From contig CAUWLJ010000085.1 of NCBI GenBank assembly GCA_963559585.1, forward strand, positions 1 through 15,853: DNA of 15,853 nt, written 5' to 3'. The stretch comes from Eisenbergiella sp963559585 (GTDB taxonomy: Bacteria > Bacillota > Clostridia > Lachnospirales > Lachnospiraceae). The notes below the pieces were generated by a model. That model was not told the DNA's origin. It ran no database searches and saw only the letters and a program-made list of their open reading frames with translations. Position numbers and translations under genes: made by a program. Shown here piece by piece: positions 14,632-15,853 of the stretch. How positions within the stretch are numbered: the stretch's first letter is position 1; each line of letters opens with the position of its first letter.

Positions 14632-15438
14632 CTACCAGGAAATCAGGATTCCGTCTGCTTCCGTCCGGGCGCTCAAACCGTTTCCTTCCAGAACCTGCAC
14701 CAGACGTTCCCAGTAAACCTTCTCCGGAAATCCCGGCAGATTGGAAATCACGTTCTCCTTTTCTTCCTGTCTGACCGTAATATCGCCGTTTTCCCGGAGC
14801 TTAAGGCTGTTATGGCCCCTGGAGTCCAGGTCCGCAGCCGCTTCCTCCAGCACCTTTCTTCCCTGCAGTTCGAACCATATCTGCGGATCAACAGGTTCCC
14901 TTTTTTCCGGTGCTTCTTCCTCCGTCCCATGGGACAGCGGAACGATTTTCACCAGATCACAGCGGATATTGGCGTGCGTATCAATATGCACGTCCCCATG
15001 GTCATACTCCGGTACGCCATACAGCCGGATGCGTCCCACACCTCCTGCAAGCACCAGTTCAGCCGGCGCCTTCTCACACCACTCCCAGGTCGCTTTCGGA
15101 TACAGCACATGCAGATAGGCTGAGATCCGGTGGTTTACATGCCGTAATATGAGCTGGCCGGCTTCCGGACCCGCCGGAGGCTTGTGAAGCTTCTGCTCCT
15201 GCCGCGCCATCTCCCTCTGCATGCTGTTAATCTGCAGCTTCCGCAGCTGCTTTTCTCTCTGTCTTTTGACCTGGTTCATATAGGGAGCCAGAAGTGCCAG
15301 GATCACCCAGAGTCCCCAGAAGGAGAACACGGTAAGTAAAAGTCCTGTCTGCCAGGGGCCGCGTACCAGCGCCAGAATGGCAATTACTACGCCGATCAGA
15401 ATACTGATGCTGCCCATAAGAGCCTTCTCGTTCTTCAT
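14632..15438 (-). CDS. Two-pass membrane protein with cytoplasmic domain, 268 aa, unknown
   Basis: ATG 15438 follows AAAGGAT by seven bases; an earlier in-frame start at 15504 lies in the leader hairpin region and has no ribosome site. Two hydrophobic spans, about 8-25 (SISILIGVVIAILALV) and 30-51, are joined by a very short turn. A basic helical stretch (QVKRQREKQLRKLQ) follows, so the remaining 210 residues should be cytoplasmic. That domain contains VNHRISAYLHVLYPKATWEW and a strand-rich GGVGRIRLYGVPEYDHGDV. I do not recognise a family name. As first gene of the right operon it could anchor the DNA-processing proteins encoded after it at the membrane, but that is speculation. Confidence 0.72.
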   Translation of the reverse strand: MKNEKALMGSISILIGVVIAILALVRGPWQTGLLLTVFSFWGLWVILALLAPYMNQVKRQREKQLRKLQINSMQREMARQEQKLHKPPAGPEAGQLILRHVNHRISAYLHVLYPKATWEWCEKAPAELVLAGGVGRIRLYGVPEYDHGDVHIDTHANIRCDLVKIVPLSHGTEEEAPEKREPVDPQIWFELQGRKVLEEAAADLDSRGHNSLKLRENGDITVRQEEKENVISNLPGFPEKVYWERLVQVLEGNGLSARTEADGILISW

Positions 15439-15476
15439 TTTTTCATCCTTTCTTTGTCCAGTCTGCAAGATCATCT

Positions 15477-15497
15477 CCTGCCATGGGGCAGGTTTTT
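15477..15497 (+). terminator. Short + strand terminator opposite the right-operon leader
   Basis: CCTGCC (15477-15482), a 4-nt loop and GGCAGG (15487-15492) form a perfect 6-bp stem followed by five T on the + strand. No + strand gene precedes it in this part of the window. It would stop antisense transcripts running through the right operon, or it may be a chance feature whose other strand simply forms a leader hairpin. Confidence 0.4.
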
Positions 15498-15503
15498 CAG
15501 GCA

Positions 15504-15547
15504 ATAGAAAAGAACCGCACCGATCTTTATCTGATCTGGTACGGTTC
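15504..15547 (-). terminator. Leader terminator-like hairpin 2 of the right operon
   Basis: On the - strand GAACCG and CGGTTC (15512-15547) close a long stem that continues with TACC/GGTG and GATC/GATC around a 7-nt loop, with one bulged A. TTTTCTATT follows. It lies between the promoter at 15753-15781 and the first gene at 15438, after another terminator hairpin. The U-tract is interrupted, so it may be weak. Regulated readthrough (attenuation) is plausible. Confidence 0.5.
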
Positions 15548-15613
15548 CCGCCTGACCGGATTGTTCCGGATTTTGGTACTGCGTCGTTCCTCCTTATATT
15601 CTGACGTATCTAT

Positions 15614-15670
15614 AAATAAAAAAGTGCCAGAATATGACTGGCCGCCTGGGCGCAGTATACCTGACACTTT
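15614..15670 (-). terminator. Leader terminator 1 of the right operon
   Basis: On the - strand AAAGTGTCAG (opposite 15661-15670) pairs with CTGGCACTTT (opposite 15621-15630) over 10 positions with one wobble. The interior folds further with ACTG/CAGT and GCC/GGC. The tail reads TTTTTTATTT. It lies about 80 to 130 nt after the predicted transcript start, so it either makes a short leader RNA or acts as an attenuator for the genes from 15438 onward. Confidence 0.75.
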
Positions 15671-15671
15671 G

Positions 15672-15756
15672 TTTACAAAATTTACAGCATGTACAATGAT
15701 AGCTGGGAAACCCAGACATATCGGGGATGTACAGAAAGCAATTTACAATTTTACAA
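15672..15756. repeat. Six copies of a 7-bp motif TKTACAR around the right-operon promoter
   Basis: On the + strand the motif occurs at 15672 (TTTACAA), 15681 (TTTACAG), 15690 (TGTACAA), 15728 (TGTACAG), 15742 (TTTACAA) and 15750 (TTTACAA). The first three are spaced exactly 9 bp apart; the last overlaps the -10 box. The arrangement suggests binding sites for a regulator, or short iterons near an origin. Five of the six lie in the untranslated leader downstream of or next to the transcript start. No regulator gene is seen nearby in the window. Confidence 0.55.
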
Positions 15757-15781
15757 TAGCACTATATGGTGGGGTTGTCAA
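15753..15781 (-). promoter_or_regulatory. Promoter of the right operon
   Basis: On the - strand a perfect -35 TTGACA (15776-15781), a 17-bp spacer and TATTGT (15753-15758) as -10. Predicted start near 15746. It faces the operon beginning at 15438, about 300 nt away, with two terminator-like hairpins between. One TTTACAA repeat overlaps the -10, so a protein bound there should block transcription. Confidence 0.7.
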
Positions 15782-15853
15782 ATTTTATTTCTTCTTGGCA
15801 GCGGTGAGGAATAAACTCCCTTATTTTTAAAAGACAGAATACTGTTCTAAGCT

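Noticed and set aside
15672..15756. CRISPR-like array
   Set aside because: The repeated unit is only 7 bp and spacing is irregular (8 to 38 bp); no repeat of CRISPR length and no cas genes.
15483..15830. 115-codon + strand open frame at the right end
   Set aside because: Its ATG lies in the loop of a hairpin with no ribosome site, and it runs through the promoter, terminators and repeats of the opposite operon.

Overview
The window looks like part of a mobile element (integrative-conjugative element, plasmid or phage-plasmid) from a Clostridia/Lachnospiraceae-type Firmicute. The basis is AGGAGG-type ribosome binding sites, fairly GC-rich coding DNA and protein families common in gut Firmicute mobile elements: PcfK-like, DUF932, DUF5688, DUF6809, a CHC2 primase with a YodL-like tail, a RecD2-like helicase and a methylase-helicase fusion. 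No rRNA, tRNA, CRISPR array, integrase, relaxase or complete transposase is visible, so the exact class of element is open.

Layout: two long operons converge on a short central cassette. The left operon (+ strand, about 246-6802) is a DNA-processing set: a 42-residue arginine-rich peptide, a YqaJ-type exonuclease broken by an internal deletion and frameshift, a RecD2-like helicase, a two-domain protein with a possible annealase-like signature, a zinc-finger/TOPRIM primase fused to a YodL-like domain, and a PcfK-like protein with a C-terminal sliding-clamp-type motif. The right operon (- strand, from 15438 down to 7414) encodes a two-pass membrane protein, a DUF932 protein, a four-cysteine protein that may bind single-stranded DNA, a small unknown protein, a 1004-residue DNA methylase-helicase fusion, an unknown helical protein, a DUF5688 protein and a DUF6809 protein.

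Between the operons (about 6940-7320) is what I read as a type I toxin-antitoxin cassette. It has a 31-residue Hol-Tox-like membrane peptide with a strong promoter (TTGCCA, 17 bp, TATAAT) on the - strand. A convergent antisense RNA has its own extended -10 promoter and a terminator hairpin inside the toxin stop region. Inverted repeats would let the toxin mRNA 5' leader, its 3' tail and the antisense RNA compete for pairing, and the toxin Shine-Dalgarno is complementary to one arm of an upstream hairpin.

Both operons are preceded by tandem terminator-like hairpins ahead of the first gene (65-178 on +; 15504-15670 on -). The right-hand leader also has a consensus promoter embedded in six copies of a 7-bp motif TKTACAR. 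This suggests attenuation or antitermination plus a dedicated regulator. Function calls come from motif recognition by eye; no database search was run.
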